Notes: generated from the letters alone by a model not told the origin. DNA of 64,000 bases from Pseudoalteromonas lipolytica (GCF_900116435.1 NZ_FPAZ01000011.1:1-64000), one strand, 5' to 3'. Shown: positions 1-8,330, counted from the first letter of the stretch. Made by a program: numbers and translations.

Positions 1-17
1 ATGGTTATTGTGTTTTG

Positions 18-70
18 TTCACGGCTAAAGCCGTTCCTACAGGAATTGTAGGAGGCGTTTTAACGCCGAA
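18..70. repeat. Single REP-pair element
   Basis: Two REP-like palindromes face each other: one with the core GGCTAAAGCC and one with GGCGTTTTAACGCC, joined through CCTACA and TGTAGG ends. It is the same unit that forms the arrays at 2.8-3.7 kb and 13.1-13.7 kb, here alone and in the opposite orientation. It lies just beyond the 3' end of the minus-strand yjgA gene and its terminator. The heads resemble the Pseudomonas type of REP (TTCGCGGG...CTCCCACA) in layout. No transposase is nearby. Confidence 0.8.
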
Positions 71-78
71 ATGGCTAT

Positions 79-114
79 AAAAAAAGCCGCATAATTTACA
101 TTAAGCGGCTTTTT
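79..114 (-). terminator. Terminator of yjgA
   Basis: A ten-base stem, AAAAAGCCGC at 81-90 pairing with GCGGCTTTTT at 105-114, closes a 14-base loop. An A-run at 79-85 becomes a U-tract on the minus strand, 15 bases past the yjgA stop. T residues on the other side make it potentially bidirectional. Confidence 0.85.
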
Positions 115-128
115 ATATTAAAAGTGAC

Positions 129-650
129 TTAAACCATAATCGCATCTTTTAGATACTGGAATAACTCTTTGTAACTCTTTGCCGGTTTTTCGGCTTTAAC
201 TTCCTTGGTTGCATTACGCACTAGTTGACGCATTTTTTGACGCTCAAGCGATGGATACTGCTCAATAGTCGGGTTGATTAAGTCATCACCTTGCTTGATC
301 AAGTCATCACGAAGCTTTTCTATTTTATTCATTAATACGTCAGCTTGGTTATTCTTGTTCAGCATGATGTCAATCATGGCTTGAATTTCATCAACGTTTT
401 CAGTGGTACGTAGTACTTTTGCAATATAGTTTAAGTTACGGCGGTAAGCATCGCTTTTATCGCTAACTTTATCTGCAACGACGAGGGCTTCTTTAAGCTC
501 GTCGTTTAATGGTAAGCGGTCGCGTTGCTTTTTAGCCATCCCTGCGATTTCAGCGCCAAGATCGTGATATTGCATTGCCTCACGCTTTAATTCGCTTTTT
601 GATACGTAAATAATTTCTTCTTCAATTGCAGGCTTTTTCTTCTTCGCCAT
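129..650 (-). CDS. yjgA: Ribosome biogenesis factor DarP (YjgA, DUF615)
   Basis: Family knowledge: YjgA/DarP associates with late 50S precursors and helps large-subunit assembly. The protein is small, highly charged and helical, and follows the E. coli orthologue throughout: a YVSKSELKREA segment near the N-terminus, LGAEI, then NQADVLMNKIEKLRDDLI, and a C-terminal SYKELFQYLKD. I place the start at 650 (MAKKKK...), because GGATGAG lies about ten bases upstream; a second ATG at 662 would add four residues. It diverges from pmbA, the usual arrangement in gammaproteobacteria, and ends at a good terminator. Confidence 0.93.
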   Translation of the reverse strand: MAKKKKPAIEEEIIYVSKSELKREAMQYHDLGAEIAGMAKKQRDRLPLNDELKEALVVADKVSDKSDAYRRNLNYIAKVLRTTENVDEIQAMIDIMLNKNNQADVLMNKIEKLRDDLIKQGDDLINPTIEQYPSLERQKMRQLVRNATKEVKAEKPAKSYKELFQYLKDAIMV

Positions 651-787
651 AAGGATGCTCATCCGGTAAACTTAACTATTCACTATTATACGCCATTTAG
701 TTAATGATTAATATTAGCTGATGCACGTCTCGCAGTGTGTTAGCATTCGCTACACTATAAAAAATATCATAGCCTAGGACACCGAAG

Positions 788-2125
788 ATGAAAGATCCTA
801 TTTATCAACATATTTCACAAGTGAAAGATGCCGTAAGCGAAGTTCTTGAGCATGCTAAAAAGCTCGGAGCAACCGCTGCAGAAGCTGCAATGTCGAGCAC
901 GTCAGGTTTGTCTGTTAGCACGCGAATGGGAGAAGTTGAAACAATAGAGTTTAACCAAGATGGTGGCTTAGGTATCAGTGTGTATGTGGGTAATAATAAA
1001 GGCTCGGCATCAACCGCCGACTTAAACCCAAAAACGTTACGTACTGTGGTCGAAAAAGCGATTGATATTGCTAAGTTTACATCTGACGATCCATTCAACG
1101 GTATTGCCGACAAAGAACTACTTGAATTTGCACCACAAGATTTAGATTTATATCACCCGTGGGATGTCAGCCCAGAGCAAGGTATTGAGTTGTGTCATCA
1201 AGCAGAGCAGGCCGCATTAAATGCTGATGAGCGTATTGTAAATTCTGATGGTGCGAGCTTTTCGTCTCACCAAGGGCTTCGCGTATATGGTAACAGCCAT
1301 GGCATGATTGCTGGTTACCCGCGTACTCGCCACAGTATAAGCACCATGGTGATTGGCAAAGAAGGTGAGCAAATGCAGCGTGATTCTGCATACACTGTTG
1401 CTCGCCATAAAGACGATTTAAACGATGCTGCAAAAGTGGGTCTTGAAGCGGCTACAGAAACACTCGCTAAACTCAATAGTCAAAAACTCGGTACCATGAA
1501 AGTGCCTGTTATTTTTAGAGCAGATATTGCCAACTCGTTATTTGGCCATTTAGTGTCGGCGATTGGCGGTGGTGCACTTTATCGTAAATCGAGCTTTTTA
1601 CTCGATAGTTTAGGCACCAAAGTGTTCAGCGATTGTGTGAATATTTCTGAGCGTCCGCATTTATTAAAAGGCCTTGCTTCATCACCGTTTGATGCGGAAG
1701 GCTTAAAAACAGTCGACCGTGAAATTATTCAAGGCGGTGAGCTGCAAACTTACCTATTAGCAAGCTATGCGGCTCGTAAATTATCAATGGCACCAACCGG
1801 TCATGCGGGCGGGATCCACAACTGGTTAGTTGAGCAAACGCACGCTGATTTAAAAGCGCTGTTAAACACCATGGGCACCGGCTTATTAGTCACAGAACTC
1901 ATGGGACAGGGGGTCAACACGGTAACAGGTGATTACTCGCGTGGCGCAGCGGGCTTTTGGGTAGAAAACGGCGAGATTCAATACCCTGTCAGCGAGATAA
2001 CAATCGCAGGCAACCTTAAAGATATGTTTAAAGCGGTTGTCGGGCTGGGTGGCGATATTGAGCGTCGTGGCGGGATTCAAACGGGCTCAGTGCTAATTGA
2101 ACAAATGCAGATAGCAGGAAGCTAA
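788..2125 (+). CDS. pmbA: Metalloprotease-family protein PmbA (TldE)
   Basis: PmbA/TldE is the partner subunit of TldD. The TldD/TldE protease cleaves peptide substrates such as microcin B17 precursor and CcdA; the metal site is in TldD, which is not in this window. The 445 residues match the family's usual length. The C-terminal half carries the conserved runs GGALYRKSSFL, APTGHAGGIHNW and QGVNTVTGDYSRGAAGFWVENG that mark PmbA. AGGA lies at good spacing upstream of the ATG. It is divergent from yjgA, is followed by its own terminator, and appears to be a single-gene unit. Confidence 0.95.
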   Translation: MKDPIYQHISQVKDAVSEVLEHAKKLGATAAEAAMSSTSGLSVSTRMGEVETIEFNQDGGLGISVYVGNNKGSASTADLNPKTLRTVVEKAIDIAKFTSDDPFNGIADKELLEFAPQDLDLYHPWDVSPEQGIELCHQAEQAALNADERIVNSDGASFSSHQGLRVYGNSHGMIAGYPRTRHSISTMVIGKEGEQMQRDSAYTVARHKDDLNDAAKVGLEAATETLAKLNSQKLGTMKVPVIFRADIANSLFGHLVSAIGGGALYRKSSFLLDSLGTKVFSDCVNISERPHLLKGLASSPFDAEGLKTVDREIIQGGELQTYLLASYAARKLSMAPTGHAGGIHNWLVEQTHADLKALLNTMGTGLLVTELMGQGVNTVTGDYSRGAAGFWVENGEIQYPVSEITIAGNLKDMFKAVVGLGGDIERRGGIQTGSVLIEQMQIAGS

Positions 2126-2143
2126 CACGCAACGAAGCATCAT

Positions 2144-2175
2144 AAAGCCTCACTTAATAAAGTGGGGCTTTTTTA
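2144..2175 (+). terminator. Terminator of pmbA
   Basis: AAAGCC(T)CAC and GTG(G)GGCTTT form the stem, followed directly by a run of six T. It begins about 20 bases after the pmbA stop. Confidence 0.85.
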
Positions 2176-2251
2176 TTAAAAAATGCTTTACCTCAACTAA
2201 ACTTTAGGTTTTATCGTACTGGCAGTTTCATAATTTAAAAGGAAATTCGCT

Positions 2252-2668
2252 ATGCATTTAGAACACATAAACCTAGTCGTAAGTAATGTTGACACCATGC
2301 TGCATTTTTATAAAGCCGCGTTCCCTCATTGGCGAGTAAGAAGCCAAGGCGACAGCACCTGGTCTGGAAAGCCGCGTAAATGGCTGCACTTTGGTGATGA
2401 TTACCAGTACATTGCATTCAGCGATAATGGTGAAGATGAAAATCGCGATTTATCGGGCCATCAAGTGGGCCTTGCTCACTTTGCTTATGTGACACACGAT
2501 ATTAATGCCGTGATTGAACGCCTTGTAGATGCAGGCTACGAAGTGGATAAATTAGGCCCTGAAAACCCTTACCGAAAAAACGTGTATTTTATTGACCCCG
2601 CAGGCTTTGAAGTCGAGTTTGTCGAATATTTCAGTGACATCCCAAGTGAAAGAAATAATGATCTTTAG
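2252..2668 (+). CDS. VOC/glyoxalase-fold protein
   Basis: A 138-residue protein with the vicinal-oxygen-chelate fold pattern. It begins MHLEHINLVV, with His5 as a likely first metal ligand, and ends in a typical second-module strand, NVYFIDPAGFEVEFVEY, whose glutamates are likely ligands. The middle segment HQVGLAHFAYVTHDI supplies another candidate histidine. Such proteins include lactoylglutathione lyases, dioxygenases and fosfomycin-type resistance enzymes; nothing here fixes the substrate. AAGGA sits at ideal spacing before the ATG. It is a single gene between the pmbA terminator and a REP array. Confidence 0.85.
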   Translation: MHLEHINLVVSNVDTMLHFYKAAFPHWRVRSQGDSTWSGKPRKWLHFGDDYQYIAFSDNGEDENRDLSGHQVGLAHFAYVTHDINAVIERLVDAGYEVDKLGPENPYRKNVYFIDPAGFEVEFVEYFSDIPSERNNDL

Positions 2669-3790
2669 TGATGAAAAAACGAGCAGCGAAGTACGAGCGA
2701 AATAAGTAACGAGAAGCGAGTGACGAATTACGAGATGCGAGCTAAACCGTGAAGGGTGTTTAATGTCGCTGAAAAGGTTCGCTTTTTCGGCGTTAAAACG
2801 CCTCCCACGAGTGTAGTGTGTATCTTTTGTAGGAGGGGCTTTAGCCGTGAAAGGGTGTAAGCAACGAGTTACGAAAAGCGAGATGCGAGCTAGTACAGCT
2901 AAATCGAGATGGTTGTTAATACCGCTGAAAAGGTTTGCTTTTTCGGCATTAAAACACCTCCCTCGTGTGTGATGTGTGTCACTTGTAGGAGGGGCTTTAG
3001 CCGTGAAAAGGTTATAAGCAACGAGTTACGAAAAGCGAGATGCGAGCTAGTACAGCTATACCGAGCTGGTTATTTAATATCGCTGAATGGGTTTGCTTTT
3101 TCGGCGTTAAAACGCCTCCCACGAGTGTAGTGTGTATCTTTTGTAGGAGGCTTTAGCCGTGAAAGGGTGTAAGCAACGAGTGACGAAAAGCGAGATGCGA
3201 GCTAGTACAGCTAAATCGAGATGGTTGTTAATGTCGCTGAAAAGGTTCGCTTTTTCGGCGTTAAAACGCCTCCCACGTGTGAAATGTGTATCACTTGTAG
3301 GAGGGGCTTTAGCCGTGAAAGGGTTGTAAGCAACGAAGTACGAAAAGCGAGATGCGAGCTTGTACAGCTAAATCGAGATGGTTGTTAATACCGCTTAAAA
3401 GGTTTGCTTTTTCGACATTAAAACGCCTCCCTCGTGTGTGATGTGTGTCACTTGTAGGAGGGGCTTTAGCCGTGAAAGGGTGTAAGCAACGAGTTACGAA
3501 AGGCGAGATACGAGCTAAACCGTGAAGGTTGTTAAATGTCGCTGAACAGGTCTGCTTTTTCGGCGTTAAAACGCCTCCCACGAGTGTAGTGTGTATCTTT
3601 TGTAGGAGGCTTTAGCCGTGAAAGGTTATAGGCAACGAGTTACGAAAAGCGAGATGCGAGCTTGTATAGTTAAAACGCCTCCCACATGTAGTGTATATCA
3701 CTTGTAGGAGGGGCTTTAGCCGTGAATTTTATAAAAGACGTTGCTGTGCAAACGTGCCATGTAAACATAACGCCTACGGTTTAATGTAGG
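2669..3790. repeat. Tandem array of seven REP-pair units (array A)
   Basis: The 1.1 kb between two convergent genes is a tandem repeat of about 155 bp. Each unit has a REP pair: TTCGGCGTTAAAACGCC..., a spacer of about 25 bp, then GTAGGAGGGGCTTTAGCCGTGAA. This is followed by a conserved linker with many short ACGAG/GCGAG words and a TCGAGATGG motif. REP pairs lie at about 2786-2851, 2942-3007, 3100-3163, 3254-3319, 3411-3476, 3559-3622 and a partial one at 3670-3726. A different palindromic element (core CGCCTACGG...GTAGGCG) closes the array at about 3740-3800. Short ORFs inside are by-products of the repeats. No transposase is present. Confidence 0.92.
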
Positions 3791-3835
3791 CGTGAAATTT
3801 ATTGTGCGCGAAGGGGTTTCGCAACTCGCATTTCG

Positions 3836-4495
3836 TTATTGCACTCTATTCATTTCTTTCCAGCTGGCTTTTAGGCTGTTGGCAAAGCTGATGAACTTTT
3901 CTTTCATGGTGCGTTTGACTTTAATCTCTACTGAGCCTAGCCAAACATTACCTTCAATCGTAATTGTGGGGCCTTGCCCTTTATTGAGTGCAACCGATTT
4001 ATTTTCAACGCTACCTACCACACTAAACAACTTTGACACTACATTTACATGTTCTGGCACGTAGATTTCGTCGCTGCCTAAAATACAGTTTACGTAGATG
4101 GTGACATGCTGGTGCTGAAAAACGGCTTCACTAAAGTCTAATTCAATTGAGCCTAAACAGTTCGTTAGGTGAATTTCTTTCGGGACTAGCCATTGGCCGC
4201 TGCGCTCGTTGGAACCTAAAATACTGCGTAGTTGCAGGCTTTCTGCATCGCTACCATGTGCATAGTGAGGTTTAAACTGCGCGTGTTTATGTGACTTGTA
4301 GTCAATATCTGCTGTTAACTCTAAGTCAGAAACCAGCTCAATTAACACTTCATTGCTGGTGGCTTCCATTGCTTGGTCTAGTCTTCGTTCAAATGCTTCT
4401 GCTGAAATAACTGCATGACTGTAGTTATAGATAAGTTGATCGATTACTTCTTCTCTTACTTGCTCGATGGGGCGATCTTCGAGTTTGACGGCCAT
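3836..4495 (-). CDS. DUF1707 / LiaF-like envelope-stress protein
   Basis: A 219-residue protein without an evident signal peptide or membrane helix. Residues about 8-60 (EQVREEVIDQLIYNYSHAVI...EAFERRLDQAMEA) fit the DUF1707 short N-terminal domain. Residues about 110-205 form a beta-rich domain (HLTNCLGSIELDFSEAVF...NCILGSDEIYVPEHVNV...GNVWLGSVEIK) like the LiaF/cell-wall-active-antibiotic-response domain. In Firmicutes LiaF modulates cell-envelope stress signalling; that role here is inference. AGGGA precedes the ATG. Its divergent neighbours are a BON protein and a Pmp3 peptide, which suits an envelope-stress setting. No partner LiaR/LiaS pair is visible. Confidence 0.75.
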   Translation of the reverse strand: MAVKLEDRPIEQVREEVIDQLIYNYSHAVISAEAFERRLDQAMEATSNEVLIELVSDLELTADIDYKSHKHAQFKPHYAHGSDAESLQLRSILGSNERSGQWLVPKEIHLTNCLGSIELDFSEAVFQHQHVTIYVNCILGSDEIYVPEHVNVVSKLFSVVGSVENKSVALNKGQGPTITIEGNVWLGSVEIKVKRTMKEKFISFANSLKASWKEMNRVQ

Positions 4496-4632
4496 GATAA
4501 TTCCCTGTTGAGTTTTAAAGTTATGTTAATCACAAAGCAAAGTGTAGGCCAAAAATTATTTTATTAATATTCATTGGTTTATGTTTTTTGGTGTGGGCTT
4601 TCATTCGTTAAATTAACCATAGATTAATAAGA

Positions 4633-4660
4633 TTGACAATTAATTAGTCATTTTTATAAC
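4633..4660 (+). promoter_or_regulatory. Sigma-70 promoter for the BON gene
   Basis: TTGACA at 4633-4638 and TATAAC at 4655-4660 are separated by 16 bases, a close match to the sigma-70 consensus. Transcription would start near 4667 and give a leader of about 150 bases before the BON ATG at 4816. The rest of the 320-base gap (4496-4815) is AT-rich, and I see nothing else in it. Confidence 0.65.
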
Positions 4661-4815
4661 AGAGTGAACTTCTTACCGAATTGTCTGTAAATAATTACCG
4701 AAACGAATATAAATCATGGCTGAATATCGATTTAACTTATTGAATAATATAAAAATAAAAAGTTGGCATCGTAGTCGCATTAGTTATCTCGTCTTTAATC
4801 AAAAGGAGAAAGATT

Positions 4816-5382
4816 ATGAATACATTCAACAAGACTATGATTGCTGCGTTAGTAATTGGTGCAACAAGTATGAGTGCTCAGGCAAGCAACTGGGAAAATG
4901 AAAGTAAAGATGCTTGGATTGATGGTAAGGCAGAAACTGTGCTTCTTATGAACACTAACCTAAATAATTTTGATATCAACACAGACGTAAAAAACGGCAA
5001 AGTTGTATTAACCGGTAAAGTTGATAGTGAATTAGACAAAGAGTTAGCCGAAGAGCTTGTACTTAGTCTAGACGGTGTAACTGCTGTTGATAACAAATTA
5101 ACGGTTGTGAAAAACATGAAGTCTAAGGCAGCGAGTGCAGATAAAGGTGACTCAGTAGAAAGTGACTTAACTGATGCGAAGATCAGTACAGTGATCACCA
5201 CACGTTATTTATTTAACTCTGAAGTAGGCGGCACTGATATTGATGTCGATACAGATAAAGGCGTTGTTACATTAAAAGGTACGGTTAAGTCAGATGCAGA
5301 AAAGCAATTAGCAGTGAGCATTGCTGAAAATGCTGAAGATGTGCGTAAAGTCATCGATGAACTTAAGATTGTTGCTGAATAA
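4816..5382 (+). CDS. Periplasmic protein with two BON domains (OsmY-like)
   Basis: The 188-residue protein opens with a signal peptide (MNTFNKTMIAALVIGATSM, cleaved about after AQA at 23). Two BON domains follow, about 33-100 (FDINTDVKNGKVVLTGKV...) and 118-187 (TDIDVDTDKGVVTLKGTVKSDAEKQ...), each with the family's central glycine-rich turn. BON proteins such as OsmY and DolP bind lipids and are made in osmotic or envelope stress. AGGAG lies just before the ATG, behind a strong sigma-70 promoter. A terminator separates it partly from the Pmp3-type gene, 55 bases downstream. Confidence 0.87.
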   Translation: MNTFNKTMIAALVIGATSMSAQASNWENESKDAWIDGKAETVLLMNTNLNNFDINTDVKNGKVVLTGKVDSELDKELAEELVLSLDGVTAVDNKLTVVKNMKSKAASADKGDSVESDLTDAKISTVITTRYLFNSEVGGTDIDVDTDKGVVTLKGTVKSDAEKQLAVSIAENAEDVRKVIDELKIVAE

Positions 5383-5394
5383 TAGCACGCCCTA

Positions 5395-5425
5395 TAGCCC
5401 AGCTTTGGCTGGGCTTATCTTTTTC
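5395..5425 (+). terminator. Terminator between BON gene and yqaE-like gene
   Basis: AGCCCAGC at 5396-5403 pairs with GCTGGGCT at 5408-5415 around a TTTG loop, followed by TATCTTTTT. It starts 13 bases after the BON stop. The next gene begins at 5438 with no room for a separate promoter, so that gene probably depends on read-through. Confidence 0.8.
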
Positions 5426-5437
5426 AAGGAGTGAGTT

Positions 5438-5596
5438 ATGGATTTAATACGCATTATTTTCTCGGTTTTAATTCCGCCTCTTGGCGTATTTTTACAGGTA
5501 GGTTTAGGGGCACAATTCTGGATTAATATTATTTTAACCTTATTAGGGTACATTCCAGGTTTGATTCATGCTGTGTATATTATCGGTAAGCGATAA
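5438..5596 (+). CDS. YqaE/Pmp3-family membrane peptide
   Basis: A 52-residue peptide made of two hydrophobic helices. The first holds the Pmp3 hallmark LIPPLGVFLQVG at about 11-22; the second is LTLLGYIPGLIHAVYII at about 33-49. It matches the Pmp3/YqaE/PMP3 family (proteolipid UPF0057), small inner-membrane peptides linked to osmotic and cold stress and to membrane potential. AAGGAG lies directly upstream of the ATG. It follows the BON gene and its terminator and is probably expressed as a partly read-through second gene. Confidence 0.9.
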   Translation: MDLIRIIFSVLIPPLGVFLQVGLGAQFWINIILTLLGYIPGLIHAVYIIGKR

Positions 5597-5679
5597 TAAT
5601 CACGGTTCAAAGGAATGAGTGTACGGCAAGGAAATGCACACGTAATAATGGATGACAACACTGCAAGGAGATTTACAGT

Positions 5680-5778
5680 ATGGAAAATGTAACACAGCAC
5701 AAAGGACAGCAAGGAAGTAACAAGGCGTTATGGACAACCGCACAATGGCAACGCTTTATGGATAAAGTGAAAGGATAA
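5680..5778 (+). CDS. Small ORF, 32 residues, QWQ-FM motif
   Basis: No family is recognised. A strong AAGGAG at 5665-5670 precedes the ATG by nine bases. The peptide is polar and basic, with the C-terminal motif ALWTTAQWQRFMDKVKG. The motif W-x3-QWQ-x-FM recurs in the next small ORF at 5845, and the DNA just upstream (ATGGATGA...AAGGAG) is also similar, so the two look like diverged tandem duplicates. Expression with the BON and Pmp3 genes is inference. Confidence 0.5.
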   Translation: MENVTQHKGQQGSNKALWTTAQWQRFMDKVKG

Positions 5779-5813
5779 ACACCAAGGATTTTGGTTTAGG
5801 CTAGGAGCCAAAT

Positions 5814-5840
5814 ATGGATGAAGCTAGCGTAAGGAGGTGA
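5814..5840 (+). CDS. Possible eight-residue leader peptide
   Basis: TAGGAG precedes an ATG that encodes MDEASVRR and stops at TGA, four bases before the start of the next small ORF. The AGGAGG that serves the downstream ORF lies inside the leader's last codons. The same ATGGATGA word precedes the first small ORF. The arrangement would suit translational coupling, but so short a reading frame may be chance. Confidence 0.25.
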   Translation: MDEASVRR

Positions 5841-5844
5841 CAAA

Positions 5845-6066
5845 ATGGAACAAGTACAAGCGCAATTATTACACGGACTGAACAACAAGGGAGTTGCTAC
5901 ATGGAATGAGCAACAGTGGCAACTATTTATGGAACTTACTAAAGCGGTTACGCCACAGGTAACAAGGAAGGCTGACGATAAAAACCCGATGTCATCTTCA
6001 GGTGACATCGGGTTTTTAATTACATCTGCAATCTATCTCAATACCAATTCAAATCAGTGTGAATGA
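5845..6066 (+). CDS. Small ORF spanning a terminator (possible nonstop message)
   Basis: The start is unusually well supported: AAGGAGGTGA matches the anti-SD sequence almost fully, five bases before the ATG. The first 45 or so residues (MEQVQAQLLHGLNNK..., then TWNEQQWQLFMELTKAV) look coding and share the QWQ-x-FM motif with the ORF at 5680. From about codon 47 the frame enters a strong terminator hairpin (5985-6017), and no stop occurs before it. The formal stop is at 6064-6066. Transcripts ending at the terminator would have no stop codon. The residues past about 50 may not be a natural protein tail. No family is recognised. Confidence 0.55.
   Translation: MEQVQAQLLHGLNNKGVATWNEQQWQLFMELTKAVTPQVTRKADDKNPMSSSGDIGFLITSAIYLNTNSNQCE
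5985..6017 (+). terminator. Strong terminator inside the small ORF
   Basis: CCCGATGTCA at 5985-5994 pairs perfectly with TGACATCGGG at 6003-6012 around an eight-base loop, followed by five T. AAAA at 5981-5984 makes it potentially bidirectional, so it may also serve the minus-strand chemoreceptor gene that ends at 6180. Confidence 0.9.
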
Positions 6067-6179
6067 TTTAGACCTGTCGTTTGCAGCGTTAAAAATTTCT
6101 TATTAACGACTGCATGGTGCCTGATTTGTTACTTATAATAAGTAGCAAGAACACACACCTAGAACAATTCAATGACTAA

Positions 6180-8207
6180 TCACAACTTAAATTGATTAAC
6201 TGTTTTATTAAGTGAAATAGCTAGCTCATTGAGATCGCGTGCTTCGTCTGCTAACTCATGTGCATGATCTGCTGTACTATTAACTAAATGGTTAATTGCC
6301 GCGAGGCTATTGTTAATGTCCTCAGCAACCACCGTTTGTTGCTCAGTTGAGGTCGCAATTTGATGACTCTGGTCTTGTACATTCGTCACTGAGCCTGCAA
6401 TATCTTGCAGAGCTTGCAGTACAATTTGAGTTTGCTCTACAGAGCCTTCTGCACGCTCTTGACCCTGCTGCATCATGGTGGATGCTTTTTGAGCTATTTG
6501 CTGTAAACGCGTGATCATATTACGAATATCATCGGTCGACTCTTGTGTACGACTTGCCAGTGAGCGTACCTCATCAGCAACCACCGCAAAGCCTCGCCCT
6601 TGCTCACCTGCACGCGCCGCTTCAATGGCTGCATTGAGTGCCAGTAAATTGGTTTGTTCTGCAATTGAGTTGATTACATCGACAACAGCGCCAATATTGC
6701 CGCTTTCTTGCTCAAGCCCAGCAACAACTTTAGATGCCTCACCGATGTGGCTGGCAAGTGCGGTCATCACCGATTGCGCCTGCGTTGAACGCTTGGTGCC
6801 ATCGGCTGTAATGCTTTGCACTTCTTCGGCTGCATTGTTGGTGTGTTGCGCATTTCGCGAAATTTCGAGTACCGTAGAGGCCATTTCTGTTACTGCGGCG
6901 CTAACACTGTCAACTTGTTGTTTTTCTTGCTGAATTTCGTCGTTGGTTTTTTTGGAGACGATTTTAAGCTGTGAAGCCGCTTGGCTTAACTGCTCAGCTT
7001 GGGCTGCTGTATTAAGCATCATGGCGCGTAATTTATCGATAAAGGTATTCATGTGGTGAGCGAGCTGACCAACTTCATCTTGACTCTTTATTTCGATTTT
7101 TTGGGTTAAATCACCATCACCTGAAGCAATATCACGCATGATATAAGTAAGTTTTGTCAGTGGTTTAGTGATCATTTGCGTAGCCCAGAAGATCATCGCA
7201 ATAATAATCGCTAAAATGATGATCACAGAGGTCGTTGTTGTCATGACTGCATCATCTACTGGCTCTTCGATCATGCTGGTTGGTATTAAAATACCCACAT
7301 ACCAATCAAGGTATGGGCTTTCTAATTCAAGGCGGTTGTATACAACGTAATATTGCTCGCCTTTTAGGGTGACAAAACCACTGCCGTCTTTGTTGCTTTT
7401 CATGGTGCGGTTTAATTCGCTGAAGCCTGATGTGTCACTAAATTGTTTTTCGAGGGCATCAAGACCTTCTTTGCCGTTTGGACCTTCGTCTGTCACAGAC
7501 AGTTTATGGCCGGTGCGCTTAGATAAGTGAACCACCTTTTGGTTGCCATCAAGTAAAAAGCCAAACCCTTGTCCGTTAAAGCGAATATCTTCAACCATGT
7601 CGTTGATATTGTTAAGTTGTAAATCAACCCCCCCAAAACCAACCAGTTTGTTTTGTTTATTATAAACAGGTTGCTGTACTACAGCTGAGGCGTTGCCTGT
7701 GGTTAAATCAACAGAAATAGGACCAACATACAATTTGTTGATCTTTAAGGCATCTTGCCACCAGCCACGTTTATAAGCGTAATAAGGCTGGCCATTGTAG
7801 TGGGTGGTGCGTTCGTTTTCTTTAAAGTACTCACCAGTTGTCGCCGATGCGAAGAAGGCAGATAAAATATTGTCGTCGTTGCCACTAATACGCACAAAGT
7901 CTTGGTTAACGCTGTCGTATCCGGGTTGGTTCTCAAGGCTTTGATCGCGCTTGTTCCAATTATCAAACCAATTTACTAAGTGCGGGTTGGTCACAAAGGT
8001 TTCAACTACTTTACCGTATTTGGCAAAGTAACTTTGCATTGAAAGCCGCTCACTTTGTAAGTAGCTATCCGCTTCGCGTTGGATAGCCTGACGTGATAGG
8101 TCAGCAATATGGCTCACAAAAAAACTAGACGCGATGATAAGTAATACACTTATCGTTCCGCCGATGAGTAATAATATTTTTTTACGTAAAGAAAGGTTAT
8201 TTAACAT
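6180..8207 (-). CDS. Methyl-accepting chemotaxis protein, dCache type
   Basis: A 675-residue chemoreceptor. A first membrane helix (about 11-31) leads into a periplasmic double-Cache domain (about 35-310) with the typical run [19 protein letters not shown] and GFGGVDL. A second helix (about 325-345), a HAMP domain and a cytoplasmic signalling domain follow. The hairpin tip reads [20 protein letters not shown]. The pattern R-x-WW ... D ... GVD resembles amino-acid-binding dCache receptors, but the ligand cannot be fixed. It is monocistronic, with no che genes nearby. Confidence 0.93.
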   Translation of the reverse strand: MLNNLSLRKKILLLIGGTISVLLIIASSFFVSHIADLSRQAIQREADSYLQSERLSMQSYFAKYGKVVETFVTNPHLVNWFDNWNKRDQSLENQPGYDSVNQDFVRISGNDDNILSAFFASATTGEYFKENERTTHYNGQPYYAYKRGWWQDALKINKLYVGPISVDLTTGNASAVVQQPVYNKQNKLVGFGGVDLQLNNINDMVEDIRFNGQGFGFLLDGNQKVVHLSKRTGHKLSVTDEGPNGKEGLDALEKQFSDTSGFSELNRTMKSNKDGSGFVTLKGEQYYVVYNRLELESPYLDWYVGILIPTSMIEEPVDDAVMTTTTSVIIILAIIIAMIFWATQMITKPLTKLTYIMRDIASGDGDLTQKIEIKSQDEVGQLAHHMNTFIDKLRAMMLNTAAQAEQLSQAASQLKIVSKKTNDEIQQEKQQVDSVSAAVTEMASTVLEISRNAQHTNNAAEEVQSITADGTKRSTQAQSVMTALASHIGEASKVVAGLEQESGNIGAVVDVINSIAEQTNLLALNAAIEAARAGEQGRGFAVVADEVRSLASRTQESTDDIRNMITRLQQIAQKASTMMQQGQERAEGSVEQTQIVLQALQDIAGSVTNVQDQSHQIATSTEQQTVVAEDINNSLAAINHLVNSTADHAHELADEARDLNELAISLNKTVNQFKL

Positions 8208-8330
8208 AGGTGCACGTGTTTTTATTATCGGGTAGAGTTAGTTATCTAATCATATTTGCACCTAAATCGCTACATTGCATAGTGAAGCTTATTAATAAAA
8301 TATTACATATAGATAAGGCGATATTATTAA

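Noticed and set aside
2909..3581. ORFs of 73 and 90 residues within REP array A
   Set aside because: They consist of repeat units and linkers translated in accidental frames, with no SD; the same peptide pieces recur with each repeat.
2786..3726. CRISPR array
   Set aside because: The period is about 155 bp, the linkers are conserved rather than unique, the repeats are paired palindromes, and no cas gene is present.
2669..3790. Insertion sequence or composite transposon remnant
   Set aside because: No transposase fragment, target duplication or terminal inverted repeat pair bounding the region is seen.
4716..4901. 61-residue ORF overlapping the BON gene start
   Set aside because: It overlaps a clear signal-peptide gene in another frame, with no SD of its own.
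8227..8234. CCCGATAA upstream of the dCache chemoreceptor as a sigma-28 minus-10 box
   Set aside because: The expected TAAA minus-35 is not found at the right distance, so the match is probably chance.
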